A stretch of DNA of 64,000 nucleotides from Fundicoccus culcitae (lineage in GTDB: Bacteria > Bacillota > Bacilli > Lactobacillales > Aerococcaceae). Below are positions 47,104-56,338 of this stretch, in pieces. The DNA lies in contig NZ_CP102453.1 in NCBI RefSeq assembly GCF_024661895.1, positions 620,001-684,000 of the forward strand. Reading direction: 5' to 3'. Position 1 is the stretch's first letter. Every line of letters begins with the position of its first letter. The position numbers and the translations under genes are program-made. Below the pieces are notes generated by a model. It searched no databases, was not told the origin of the DNA, and saw only the letters and a list, made by a program, of their open reading frames with translations.

Positions 47104-49581
47104 GTGATTGAACAACTTAAACATATACAAACAACAAATGAATCATTAGGTGGTAAAATTAATGGTTTAATTCAGCTTCAACAGTTAGGTTTTCGGGTGC
47201 CTAATGGTATGGTTATTGATGCCCTTGAAGTAACTACTTGGTGGCTGAGCCATTTTCCAGAATGGAATGATGTAGCTGCCTTGAGACAATTAAGGGATGA
47301 AATGATACGTGCAAGGATAGATCAACTTGTATTGCCGGAAACACTGATAAATAGCCTTAAAAACTTTATTAAAGTTGGTCAAACCTATATTGTACGGTCA
47401 AGTGGCTTGTTAGAGGATCAAGCTCAAACCTCATTAGCGGGATTTTTTGATTCGACGTTAAATTGTCAGTCACTTAACGCTATTATTGCTGGCATTAAAA
47501 GAAGCTTGGCTTCGCTCTTCAAAAAAGACGTTTTGCAATATTGGCAGGAGCAACAACTACCCCTTGATCAGTTGCGGATGGCACTGATTATCCAAGAACA
47601 AATTCCAGCTAGCCTGGCTGGCGTTGCTTTCTCAATGGATCCTGTGACAAATGATGATCAAGCGATAGTTGTCGAGTATACTCAAGGCTCTAATGAGCAG
47701 CTCGTTCAAGGTCAAATAACTCCTGTGCAAGTAAGGCTTCCATGGAAGCGAGCAGCTGAATATGTGATGGCTGACTTATCTTTAAAAGAAAGTAAAGCCT
47801 TAGTGGATGCCGTGCTTAATTTGAGTAGGCATTTTGGGTTCCCCCTTGATATTGAATTTGCTTTTTACGAACAACAATTATATCTTTTACAAGTGCGGCC
47901 GATTACTTACATTCCAGCGATTACAACACAAGGCAGTTGGACCACCGCTAATTTTAGAGACGGTGGGGTTGCAGCTCAGGTTATCCCTCATTTAATGGGG
48001 TCGTTGTATCATGCCTCTTGGCAAAAAGCCCTCAGTCAGTTTTTAATTGATAACAACTTATATGAAGCTGACCAAATACCCCATTTAATGATTGAAAAAT
48101 ATGCACGTCCCTACTGGAATATTGGTATTGTTAAAACGGTTATGCAAAAAATTCCTGGTTTTATCGAAAGAGAATTTGATGAAGAATTAGGGGTTCAAAA
48201 AAATTATTCTGGCGATGGCCGCAAAAGTCGTTTATCCTTAAGTAGCCTATTGTATACCTTAAAAGTGGCCTTTAAATTAAATCAAACAACCAAGTTGCAT
48301 CAAGCTTCTAGTCAAAAGATCCACACCGCTTTATTGGACAATTATGAGCGACTAAATCAAGCAATTATGAGTCTGTCCGCTCAGTCTCCGCGACAAGCCA
48401 TAGAATTATTATGGATAATGATTATCGAGGATGCTTACATGGAAGCCGAAACGAATTATTTCAAACAAGTGTATATAAATACGGTTCAGCTTTCAATGAA
48501 GAAAACTGCTTTATTAAACATATTAACCCAAGAACAGCTATTTCAATTGTTAGCCCATATCGGAAATATTTCACATTTAAAACCAAGGCAAGCCTTGATT
48601 GACATTGTCGCTTTGATTAAAAAGGATCCAGATATCCATGATTTATGGAGGGAAAATAAGGCAGCTTTTTTAGAGGAATGGATTAAGCAACATCCCCAAC
48701 ACCCTATCGTTAAAGCCATATTAAATTTTCAAACCGAATTCGGTTATCATTCCCAACGTGAATTGAATTTACTTGAACCTTCCTATAGTGAAAGTTTAGC
48801 AACGATTGTCGACATGTTGCAGTGGTATTTATTACAAAAAGAAGCTTTTGAAGAGGTGGAAGCTTTAACACTAGATGATATTAAACAATTAGTCAGTAAG
48901 ATGGTTAAACCGAATCAAGTCAACAAAGTCGTCAAGCAAGTCGTCTATTTAAGAAATTTAATGTGGTGGCGTGAAGAATTTAAAGATATCTCCACACGTT
49001 ATTACCATATGATTCGTCAAATCACCTTAAAATTAGGAGAACGCTATCAACAATTAGGTTTTATAGCAGAAAGCCATCACTTATTTTATGCCACAAAAGA
49101 AATGATAATGGCGTTTATTAAAGAGGAGTGTTCGCTTATGCAGCTGCAAGAGGAAATCCAACAAAATCAGCAGTATACGCAAGCCTATCGAAATTATAAT
49201 CCTCCAGGCGATTTGTTTGAGTCAATTCAATCGGAGGAGCCTACAGATGGCCTAGCAAGGCTAAAAGGCCTTGGCGCTAGTAATGGAATAGTCACAGGCG
49301 TGGTTCGGGTGCTGAGTGATTTGAATGACATTCATCATTTACAAGCCGGTGAAATCTTAGTTACCACCTTCACGGATACGGGTTGGTCGTATGCGTTTAG
49401 TAGGATTGCGGGTTTGATTACTGAAACGGGCGGGGTTTTATGTCATGCTTCCATCGTGGCACGTGAATTTGATCTTCCCGCCATTGTCGCTGCCCAAGGT
49501 GCGACAACACAGCTGAAAACGGGGATGACCATCAGCATGGATGGTCATACAGGTGAAATAATAATTCAAGAAAGTAGGTGA
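47104..49581 (+). CDS. Dikinase-type phosphotransferase (PEP synthase-like ATP-grasp + phosphohistidine domain), copy 1
   Basis: An 825-residue protein with an N-terminal ATP-grasp domain (about 15-275: YIVRSSGLLEDQ, then LDIEFAFYEQQLYLLQVRPIT), a helical middle region (about 280-725) with no assigned fold, and a C-terminal swivelling domain with the phospho-acceptor His781 in GGVLCHASIVAREFDLPAI. The PEP-binding barrel of PEP synthase and PPDK is missing, so it cannot be an ordinary PEP synthase. The three-part layout is that of rifampin phosphotransferase (RPH), which transfers the beta-phosphate of ATP to a hydroxyl of its substrate. GTG start with AGGAGG. Context suggests a lipid or lipid-precursor alcohol as acceptor; that is inference. 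Confidence 0.85.
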   Translation: MIEQLKHIQTTNESLGGKINGLIQLQQLGFRVPNGMVIDALEVTTWWLSHFPEWNDVAALRQLRDEMIRARIDQLVLPETLINSLKNFIKVGQTYIVRSSGLLEDQAQTSLAGFFDSTLNCQSLNAIIAGIKRSLASLFKKDVLQYWQEQQLPLDQLRMALIIQEQIPASLAGVAFSMDPVTNDDQAIVVEYTQGSNEQLVQGQITPVQVRLPWKRAAEYVMADLSLKESKALVDAVLNLSRHFGFPLDIEFAFYEQQLYLLQVRPITYIPAITTQGSWTTANFRDGGVAAQVIPHLMGSLYHASWQKALSQFLIDNNLYEADQIPHLMIEKYARPYWNIGIVKTVMQKIPGFIEREFDEELGVQKNYSGDGRKSRLSLSSLLYTLKVAFKLNQTTKLHQASSQKIHTALLDNYERLNQAIMSLSAQSPRQAIELLWIMIIEDAYMEAETNYFKQVYINTVQLSMKKTALLNILTQEQLFQLLAHIGNISHLKPRQALIDIVALIKKDPDIHDLWRENKAAFLEEWIKQHPQHPIVKAILNFQTEFGYHSQRELNLLEPSYSESLATIVDMLQWYLLQKEAFEEVEALTLDDIKQLVSKMVKPNQVNKVVKQVVYLRNLMWWREEFKDISTRYYHMIRQITLKLGERYQQLGFIAESHHLFYATKEMIMAFIKEECSLMQLQEEIQQNQQYTQAYRNYNPPGDLFESIQSEEPTDGLARLKGLGASNGIVTGVVRVLSDLNDIHHLQAGEILVTTFTDTGWSYAFSRIAGLITETGGVLCHASIVAREFDLPAIVAAQGATTQLKTGMTISMDGHTGEIIIQESR

Positions 49582-49585
49582 CCCA

Positions 49586-50194
49586 ATGTTTATTGGTGAA
49601 TATGGCAAGTTTAACTATTTAACTTATCTAGGTGTTATTTTTGCTTTAATAGCTATGGCTTTAACGCTTAATGGGGAACCAACCCTAGCGATGATGGCAT
49701 TTATTATGAGTGGTGTTTGTGATTTGTTTGATGGACGTTTTGCCCGGCAATTTGTTCGGACCCCTCAACAAGAGCAGTACGGAATTGAGATTGATTCGCT
49801 CAGTGATATGGTGAATTTTGTCGCCTTTCCGACGGTTATGTTATTAACACAAGCTTTTAATAATTATGTTTCGGTGCTTGTTGTTATTATTTATGCTTTA
49901 GCGGCTACCAATCGGCTAGCCTATTTTAATAGCTCAACGAAAGCGGAAGGTCATGGTCAATATTTTATTGGACTGCCGGTGACTTATAGTGCCCTATTTT
50001 TCCCGCTCTTGTATTTACTTGATCAATGGTTTGCCATGGACTTATTTCCTATTTTGAGTCATGTGATGGCTTTAGTCCTAGCCTTCTTATTCATCTGGAA
50101 GCGGCCGATTCCTAAACCCAATGGGATAGCCTATGCTGTTTTTGTCCTTTTAGCTCTATTGACCCTAGTTGGTCTGGGGTTTTTGCAATGGTAA
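49586..50194 (+). CDS. CDP-alcohol phosphatidyltransferase, phosphatidylserine synthase-like
   Basis: A 202-residue enzyme with about six membrane helices. The CDP-alcohol motif is CDLFDGRFAR followed by GIEIDSLSD, giving the D-x2-D-G-x2-A-R-...-G-x3-D-x3-D pattern with an eleven-residue middle instead of the usual seven or eight. The sequence after it, SDMVNFVAFP, resembles PssA-type enzymes (SLAD..SF..AP), pointing to serine as the incoming alcohol. It would use the CDP-lipid made by CdsA or the CarS-like protein. It is followed, with a seven-base overlap, by a decarboxylase-like gene, as in phosphatidylethanolamine synthesis. Confidence 0.83.
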   Translation: MFIGEYGKFNYLTYLGVIFALIAMALTLNGEPTLAMMAFIMSGVCDLFDGRFARQFVRTPQQEQYGIEIDSLSDMVNFVAFPTVMLLTQAFNNYVSVLVVIIYALAATNRLAYFNSSTKAEGHGQYFIGLPVTYSALFFPLLYLLDQWFAMDLFPILSHVMALVLAFLFIWKRPIPKPNGIAYAVFVLLALLTLVGLGFLQW

Positions 50195-51054
50195 AAATCT
50201 ATCAACGTCATAGGCAAAGGGTTGAAGAAGTCGCTGAATACCAAGCCAATCTTATTCAATTTTTATACCAATCAAAAAGAGGCCAAAAACTATTGCCAAT
50301 AGTTACTCATCCTTGGTTTTCCACTATCTATGTTTTGGCTGATTACTTACCCACTTCCCAAAAGAAAATACAAGCCTTTGTGGATAATTATCAAATGGAT
50401 TTAAGTCTTTATGAAAAACAGACTTATCAACATTATGCAGCCTTTTTCCAACGTAAATTGACTCCTAAGGCTTTAAGTCTTGTCTCTCCTCCTGATATAT
50501 TGGCGGTCGCACAGGCAAAATTGCTTGTTTTGCCTATTTCAAAGGACTTAGGTCTTACGATTAAAGGGCAACATTACCAATTAGAAGCCTTACTTCAGGA
50601 TGCTACACTTGCTCAAGCTTTTGTTGGTGGCATGCTGTGTGTTTATCGGCTGGGTTTAGAGGATTATCATCGGTATCTAGTGGCAGAGAGTGGAACAATA
50701 GTTGCTGAAAAACAAATAAAAGGTAAGTTGCATTCCGTTAGAGATGCGGTCCACTCAAAATTTGCTATTTTCAAAGAAAACAAACGTTCATATACAATCA
50801 TTGAAACAGAGGACGGTCAACGAGTCATGCAAATGGAAATAGGTGCCCTGCTTGTTGGTAAAATCAACAATCACCCACGCGTCCAACTTGAAAGAGGCCA
50901 AGAAAAAGGTTACTTTTCATTAGGTGGTTCGACAATTTTAGTGGCCTACCCGGCTCAAACCCTTCAATTTGATCAAGATATTTTATATTACTCCAATTTA
51001 GGTATTGAAACACAGGTCCAAATTGGTGAAAGGATTGGTGTGCATCATGCTTAA
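50188..51054 (+). CDS. Phosphatidylserine decarboxylase-like protein
   Basis: A 288-residue protein of the Psd family. Near the C-terminus FSLGGSTILVAYP contains the GGST motif whose Ser becomes the pyruvoyl cofactor after self-cleavage, and NLGIETQVQIGERIG is the typical ending. The other active-site block is DYHRYLVAESG; in the Psd enzymes I recall this reads DYHR-x-H, so a normally conserved second His is Leu here. The enzyme may self-process differently or act on an unusual serine lipid. Overlaps the genes on both sides. Psd is not usual in lactic acid bacteria. Confidence 0.82.
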   Translation: MVKIYQRHRQRVEEVAEYQANLIQFLYQSKRGQKLLPIVTHPWFSTIYVLADYLPTSQKKIQAFVDNYQMDLSLYEKQTYQHYAAFFQRKLTPKALSLVSPPDILAVAQAKLLVLPISKDLGLTIKGQHYQLEALLQDATLAQAFVGGMLCVYRLGLEDYHRYLVAESGTIVAEKQIKGKLHSVRDAVHSKFAIFKENKRSYTIIETEDGQRVMQMEIGALLVGKINNHPRVQLERGQEKGYFSLGGSTILVAYPAQTLQFDQDILYYSNLGIETQVQIGERIGVHHA

Positions 51055-51952
51055 TCGCTTAGGCATTTATTTTAAAGAAATGTATCCCTTACTACCCCGC
51101 TTCTTTTTAGCCATCATCTACTTTTTTGAAGTCTATTTTGTTCTACTTCTTAATGTAAATATCGTTGCTTTTTCCATTGGCATTCAGGAATGGATTGGGG
51201 TTTTAACGATATTTATTTTCTTGATGGTTTTAAGAATTGCGGATGATTTTAAGGATTATGAGCACGATAAACGCCTTTTTCCCGAACGTCCCCTACCGGC
51301 TGGAAAAGTTTATAAAAAAGACTTAGTCATTCTGTTGGTATTTATTATAGGTCTTTCATTTTGTTTAAATTTATTTTTTATGAATAATTTTGGCTGGTAT
51401 TTATTTTTATTTGTTTATGGGACCTTAATGTCTTTATGGTTTTTTCAAAAAGACAAAATACAAAATTCTTTAACCCTGGCATTAATCACCCACAACCCAG
51501 TTATGATGGTATTGAATATTTATGTCATTTCATTTGTTTGTTATAAGTATGATCTGCCACTGCTGTCATGGACAACCTTTTTACTGGCCTTTACCATGTA
51601 CTTTCCAAGCTTAATTTGGGAAATTGCGCGCAAAATTCGTGCGCCTAAAGATGAGACCGAGTATGTTACCTATTCAAAATTGTTTGGTTACGAAAAAGCT
51701 AGCCGTTTTGTTCGCAATATTATCTTGCTTGATATTGTCACGAATATTATATTACTATGGCAAATTTCAAAAATAGGGGTGGCTGTTTTAGTCATAAATG
51801 TTATTTGGATAGTGGTTCAATTTCAGCAATTCATTGATAACCCCGACCGCTTTAAATTAATCGATCGTGTGGAACGGTATACCTATATTACCGAAGTGAC
51901 GATGGTGGTGTCGGTTATTGTTCATTTATTGCAGTTGAGGTTAAATTTATGA
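51047..51952 (+). CDS. UbiA-family prenyltransferase
   Basis: A 301-residue membrane enzyme with eight to nine helices. The first diphosphate-binding motif is ADDFKDYEHDKRLFPERPL, a clear UbiA signature. The second Asp-rich motif is replaced by a region RKIRAPKDETEYVTYSKLFG, where one expects DxxxD. The family transfers prenyl chains to aromatic rings, hemes or glyceryl phosphates (DGGGP synthase). The acceptor here is unknown. Start at 51047 gives an eight-base overlap with the previous gene; more distal starts lie inside it. The downstream start overlaps by four bases (ATGA). Confidence 0.83.
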   Translation: MLNRLGIYFKEMYPLLPRFFLAIIYFFEVYFVLLLNVNIVAFSIGIQEWIGVLTIFIFLMVLRIADDFKDYEHDKRLFPERPLPAGKVYKKDLVILLVFIIGLSFCLNLFFMNNFGWYLFLFVYGTLMSLWFFQKDKIQNSLTLALITHNPVMMVLNIYVISFVCYKYDLPLLSWTTFLLAFTMYFPSLIWEIARKIRAPKDETEYVTYSKLFGYEKASRFVRNIILLDIVTNIILLWQISKIGVAVLVINVIWIVVQFQQFIDNPDRFKLIDRVERYTYITEVTMVVSVIVHLLQLRLNL

Positions 51953-54474
51953 TTAAAGTAACGAATCTCGCTCAAACCCAAATTGGCAACAAAGCCTATC
52001 ATGCTTATTTGATGCAACAGGCTGGTTTAAATGTCCCTCCTTTTGCGGTCTTTCGGTTTGATTTTTTTAGTGATCAAGCTGCTTTAGAAGCTTTAAGGAC
52101 TTTTCAACAGCAATTTGATCGTCATCAGCTTAACTTAAGTGAACTCAGTCAAGCTTTAGTCGCTTGGGCTAAGAAACGGTTTACCGGTGAGAATCTTGAA
52201 TCGGTCCAGGCATTTTTAGATGCCTACGATAATAACGATCAATTTGCAATTCGATCATCGGCGAGTCTTGAAGATCAAGCAGATACTTCTTTTGCTGGCC
52301 AATTTCAAACACAACTAAATGTTACGGCTAATGGGATACCACAAGCTATCTTGAATACCTTGCAATCCATGTATCAACCAGCGGCTTTAAATTATGTATT
52401 GACGCACCAAATTGATTTAGAACGTTTAGAAATGGTGATTATGCTTCAAGAGATGATTGACAGTGAACTTTCTGGCGTCTATTTTACAGCTAATCCTCAA
52501 GGTATTCTAAATGAACATGTCATTGTTAGTGGCTATGGTGTCGGTAGTGGGGTTGTTGAAGATAAAGTTCCTACCAGTATGACTGTCTTACATCCGAGTA
52601 TGGATGAAAGTAAAGCGATTCAAGTAAATTTAGACACTGCATATACTGAGACTAGCCCTGGTGCTCCCCAATTAAGTCTTGAACAAATGACAGCGTTGAC
52701 GCACATGGCTTTTAAAGTAGAGTCCTTATTTGGTAAATACTTAGATATTGAATTTGCTTTTTTTGAAAATACTTTATATGTTTTGCAAGCTCGTCCTATC
52801 ACGACATTACCTCAAGCACCGATATTTATTTTAGATAACAGCAATATTGTTGAGAGTTATCCGGGAGTATCGAGTCCATTAACGGTTAGTTTTGTTAAGG
52901 AAGCTTACCGGCAGGTGTTTCGGGGGTTGGCAAAAAGGGTTTTAAAGCAATCTGATTCGCAAATAGAAGCTTATGAACCAACCTTTGCCAATATGCTAGC
53001 TGAGGTCAATGGACGAATTTACTATCAAATCCAAAATTGGTATCAACTATTGCAGTTGTTGCCTTTTTCCAAGAAAATCATTCCCATATGGCAGGAAATG
53101 TTAGGTGTACATCATCTTGAGGTGCCATTAATGCCTGTCCATTTAACCTGGCGTGATAAGGGGCGTGTTATGTTGGGGATTATAAAAGCTTTTGTCAATT
53201 CACCTAAAGCGATGGACCAATTAGAAGATGATTTCCAACAGATTCAACAGCGTTTCAAGGCGAATTATCGGCCATCAGCTAATTTATCTGAGTTGCGTCG
53301 GTTGTTTGATGAAATAAAAGTGGCTGTTTTAGAGCAATGGGACATCACTTTAGTTAATGACTTGTACGCTTTTATTTATACAGCTTTGTTGAATAAAGCA
53401 ACCGCAAATCAAGGTGTTCAAGCCGAAATCGCGGGAATTACACAGATTGAATCCATGAAACCCATGCTTAGTTTGAATGAAATTGTTAAAGCGTTGCGCG
53501 AGGATGAAAACAAGGCTTACCAAGATAGACTGTTTGCATTAAAGGACGACGACATACGGGACTTTCTTAATAAGGATTCACATAAAGTGACTTTAATGAT
53601 ACGCGATTTTATTGACTCATATGGTGACAGAGCGCCGGGAGAGTTGAAACTTGAAACGACAACGTTTAGAAGTCAGCCTAGCAAGTTAGTTAAGTTATTG
53701 CAAAAACGGCTAGATAATGACTTGGTGAAAGATATTGATGATGACAGTGAAGCGGTAGTTGACAATAATAAGTTGAATTTTATGGCCCGTTTTTTCAAAA
53801 AACAAGCGTTGAAAGGTATTAAAAACCGCGAGTCATCGCGCATGAATCGCACACGGATTTATGGGATGATGCGAACGATTTTCTTAACCATCGGTCAACG
53901 TTTTGTTGAGGCGCAGTGGATGGATACGGTCAGTGATATTTATTATTTAACGATGGAAGAGATTTTTGCAATGGTTGATTCGGGCGATGCGGCTAAAAAC
54001 TTGCCTCAGTTAATTGCGGAACGAAAGTATCAAATGGCCATTGATAGACAACTACCAGCCTTCAATCGGCTTGTTTATGTAGGTGAGATTTTTAATCGGC
54101 ATCCGGTGAATATTCAAGGGTTTGATGCTGAAATCAATGCAGCTACTATCCTACAAGGCATTGGATGTTCAGCTGGGGTGGTTCAAGCAGAGGTCCTTGT
54201 GATAGAAGATTTAGAGAAGGTGAATGAATTTGATTCACAGGGCAAGATTATTGTTACGCGGATGACCGATCCAGGCTGGGTGTATTTATTGACATCGGCC
54301 AAAGGTATTATTGCCGAAAAAGGTTCCTTATTATCGCATACCGCGATTATTTCACGGGAATTAGGCATTCCTTCGATTGTTAATGTCGCAAGTGTCACGC
54401 GTAGCCTTAAAACAGGCGATTGGGTTGAAATGAATGGCTTGACCGGTCAAATTCGACGATTAGAAAAGGAGTGA
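51949..54474 (+). CDS. Dikinase-type phosphotransferase (PEP synthase-like), copy 2
   Basis: An 841-residue protein with the same three-part layout as the gene at 47104: ATP-grasp domain (RSSASLEDQADTSFAGQF near residue 102, YLDIEFAFFENTLYVLQARPIT near 265), a helical middle region, and a C-terminal domain with the acceptor His797 in GSLLSHTAIISRELGIPSIV. It lacks a PEP-binding barrel. It is clearly diverged from copy 1, so the two probably have different substrates or act in sequence. The ATG overlaps the UbiA stop. Confidence 0.85.
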   Translation: MIKVTNLAQTQIGNKAYHAYLMQQAGLNVPPFAVFRFDFFSDQAALEALRTFQQQFDRHQLNLSELSQALVAWAKKRFTGENLESVQAFLDAYDNNDQFAIRSSASLEDQADTSFAGQFQTQLNVTANGIPQAILNTLQSMYQPAALNYVLTHQIDLERLEMVIMLQEMIDSELSGVYFTANPQGILNEHVIVSGYGVGSGVVEDKVPTSMTVLHPSMDESKAIQVNLDTAYTETSPGAPQLSLEQMTALTHMAFKVESLFGKYLDIEFAFFENTLYVLQARPITTLPQAPIFILDNSNIVESYPGVSSPLTVSFVKEAYRQVFRGLAKRVLKQSDSQIEAYEPTFANMLAEVNGRIYYQIQNWYQLLQLLPFSKKIIPIWQEMLGVHHLEVPLMPVHLTWRDKGRVMLGIIKAFVNSPKAMDQLEDDFQQIQQRFKANYRPSANLSELRRLFDEIKVAVLEQWDITLVNDLYAFIYTALLNKATANQGVQAEIAGITQIESMKPMLSLNEIVKALREDENKAYQDRLFALKDDDIRDFLNKDSHKVTLMIRDFIDSYGDRAPGELKLETTTFRSQPSKLVKLLQKRLDNDLVKDIDDDSEAVVDNNKLNFMARFFKKQALKGIKNRESSRMNRTRIYGMMRTIFLTIGQRFVEAQWMDTVSDIYYLTMEEIFAMVDSGDAAKNLPQLIAERKYQMAIDRQLPAFNRLVYVGEIFNRHPVNIQGFDAEINAATILQGIGCSAGVVQAEVLVIEDLEKVNEFDSQGKIIVTRMTDPGWVYLLTSAKGIIAEKGSLLSHTAIISRELGIPSIVNVASVTRSLKTGDWVEMNGLTGQIRRLEKE

Positions 54475-54476
54475 AT

Positions 54477-55550
54477 GTGAAGATGCTTATCAAAAAAGTC
54501 CAACCGAATTCTAAGGAAGCTTTCGATTTTTTGTTGTTAGCCTGGCGTTTGTACGCCAAGGATGAACGGATGCAATCTACTCAAGAGATTGAACAGTTAT
54601 TAACTGGCTCGCATCCTTTAAGTACCACGTTTTCTTTTCAAGCCTTTGTTGGATATGAAAATGATTCGGTAGTGATTCGTGCAGCCTTAATTCAAGACAA
54701 GCAATCACAGCTAACGTATCTGGGTCTTTTTGAAGCTGTAAATAATTTATCCGTGATGGCAGAATTTATGCAGGTGATTAATGCTGAAGCCCGTAAGTTG
54801 GGTGCTAAGGCGTTGGTGGGACCTGTCAACGGAAGTTTTTGGTTAGGATATCGCATGAAATTATCCAATTTTGATACGCCTCCTTTTACTGGGGAACCGC
54901 ATAATTTAGATTATTATCCTGACTTATGGCGGTCGGTTGGATTTCAGTTGTTTGAGGAATATCAGTCAAATTATTATGTGCAATCACCATTAGACTACCG
55001 AGCAGACCGACTGGCTAAACGTTACCAGCAATTTGTTCAGGCAGGCTATCATTTTACGCACCCTTCTAAGGCTCATTGGGACACGGTGTCTATTGAAGTG
55101 TTTAATTTATTAAGCCAATTATATGCCGACTTCCCACTTTATCAACCCATTACAAGCCAACAATTTTCTGAAATTTTCGCCTCTTATCGCCTGATCCTAG
55201 ATTTCTCAATGGTAACCTTAGCCTATTTCCAAGGCTATTTAGTGGGCTTTTTAATTCCCCTGCCCGACTACGGAACGCTCGTTTATCAAACCCTCACCCC
55301 AATAAATACCTTGCGTATACTGAGACGTCGTAAAAAAGCCAAACGCTATATCTTGCTGTATTTAGGCGCCGATTCCAACCACCTAGGATTAGGTGCCGCC
55401 TTGTCCTATCAATTTTTTACCCAAATTAAATATCGCCAAGCCGAATCTATTGGAGCCTTGATTCACAAAGGTAAAATCACCAACAACTACGCTGCTGAAA
55501 TGCAAGTAAAACATACAGATTATGGTTTATTCCGACTGGAATTAAATTAG
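54477..55550 (+). CDS. GNAT-like protein (YghO-type)
   Basis: A ~357-residue protein with a GNAT-like fold. The block VGPVNGSFWLGYRMKL, then TGEPHNLDYYPDLWRSVGF and a following Tyr-rich strand match a family of large bacterial GNAT-like proteins such as E. coli YghO; the C-terminal half (about 225-350) is a second GNAT-like unit with IGALIHKGKITNNYAAE. The acyl donor and acceptor are unknown. Three starts are possible (GTG 54471, GTG 54477, ATG 54483); AAGGAG spacing favours 54477. It is the last gene of the operon, suggesting a final modification step. Confidence 0.75.
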   Translation: MKMLIKKVQPNSKEAFDFLLLAWRLYAKDERMQSTQEIEQLLTGSHPLSTTFSFQAFVGYENDSVVIRAALIQDKQSQLTYLGLFEAVNNLSVMAEFMQVINAEARKLGAKALVGPVNGSFWLGYRMKLSNFDTPPFTGEPHNLDYYPDLWRSVGFQLFEEYQSNYYVQSPLDYRADRLAKRYQQFVQAGYHFTHPSKAHWDTVSIEVFNLLSQLYADFPLYQPITSQQFSEIFASYRLILDFSMVTLAYFQGYLVGFLIPLPDYGTLVYQTLTPINTLRILRRRKKAKRYILLYLGADSNHLGLGAALSYQFFTQIKYRQAESIGALIHKGKITNNYAAEMQVKHTDYGLFRLELN

Positions 55551-55661
55551 AGGGGTTGGCAAAGGTGGCTCATTTTGGCTCTGTTTTGCTTTATTTCATT
55601 TCCCACTTAGGCATCCCTGATGAAGCGGCTGGCTTGCCAGAAAGCTGAAACATTGACGCAC

Positions 55662-55713
55662 AAAAAAGCATCCCATGAGGAGTATGTGACCTCTTGTGGA
55701 ATGCTTTTTTTTT
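55662..55713 (+). terminator. Probable terminator of the lipid-like operon
   Basis: AAAAAAGCAT and ATGCTTTTTT with an inner CCATGAGG/CCTCTTGTGG stem, then about ten T residues, 110 bases after the last stop. Confidence 0.75.
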
Positions 55714-55747
55714 TATTTAACGTAAGTGGGAAGTGACGGACCGGTTT

Positions 55748-55860
55748 ATTGTCACTCAGATTTTTTCTCATGACAATAAAGCCTCCCATTGTCACTCAGA
55801 TTTTTCCTCATGACAATAAAGCCTCCCATTGTCACTTAGATTTTTTCCCATGACAATAAA
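55748..55860 (+). repeat. Tandem array A: three 40 bp units
   Basis: Units start at 55748, 55788 and 55828. Each holds ATTGTCA and TGACAAT, a 7 bp inverted repeat around a T-rich centre, then AAAGCCTCCC. Confidence 0.9.
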
Positions 55861-55899
55861 GGTAAGCGGGAAGTGAAGCACCGTCATTGCTCATTTACC

Positions 55900-56044
55900 G
55901 CGAACTGGGGCGCTCACATATTCTAGTGCTTGTTGTGTGCGCGAACCAGAGCGCTCACATATTCAGGCGCTTGTTGTATGCGCGAACCGGGGCGCTCACA
56001 TATTCGGACGCTTGTTATGTGCGCGAACCGGGGCGCTCACATAT
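55900..56044 (+). repeat. Tandem array B1: about 3.5 units of 41 bp
   Basis: Units start at 55900, 55941, 55982 and 56023 (last incomplete). Each runs GCGAACCGGGGCGCTCACA ... TTGTTGTGTGC; GCGCTCACA and TGTGTGCGC form an imperfect inverted repeat across the unit joint. Confidence 0.92.
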
Positions 56045-56139
56045 AAGTGGGAAGTGAGGAACCGTCAAACCTCAGCTTATTCGGCGGGCACTTTTAGCTA
56101 GTTTCAACGGACTTCCATTACCCATTTACGAGAATTAGT

Positions 56140-56252
56140 TGCTTGATGTCAGATTCTTGAGTATCTGACGGGAAATTAGGTGTTTGGCGTCAGATTCTTG
56201 AGTATCTGACGGGAAATTAGGCGTTTGGCGTCAGATTCTTGAGTATCTGAGT
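56140..56252 (+). repeat. Tandem array C: three 41 bp units
   Basis: The hairpin GTCAGAT-tcttgagt-ATCTGAC starts at 56148, 56189 and 56230, a period of 41. The rest of the unit is GGGAAATTAGGCGTTTGGC. The last hairpin is incomplete at its right arm. Confidence 0.9.
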
Positions 56253-56338
56253 ATGCGGGAAGTGAGAGAACGCCAAACCATAATTCATTTGGCAGGATAA
56301 TTTAGTTAGTTTCAACGGTTCTTCACTTCCCACTTACC

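Noticed and set aside
47104..54474. Two phosphoenolpyruvate synthases
   Set aside because: The PEP/pyruvate-binding barrel that follows the phosphohistidine domain in true PEP synthase is absent in both.
55607..55795. Minus-strand frame of 62 codons
   Set aside because: It covers a terminator and part of repeat array A, without a ribosome binding site.
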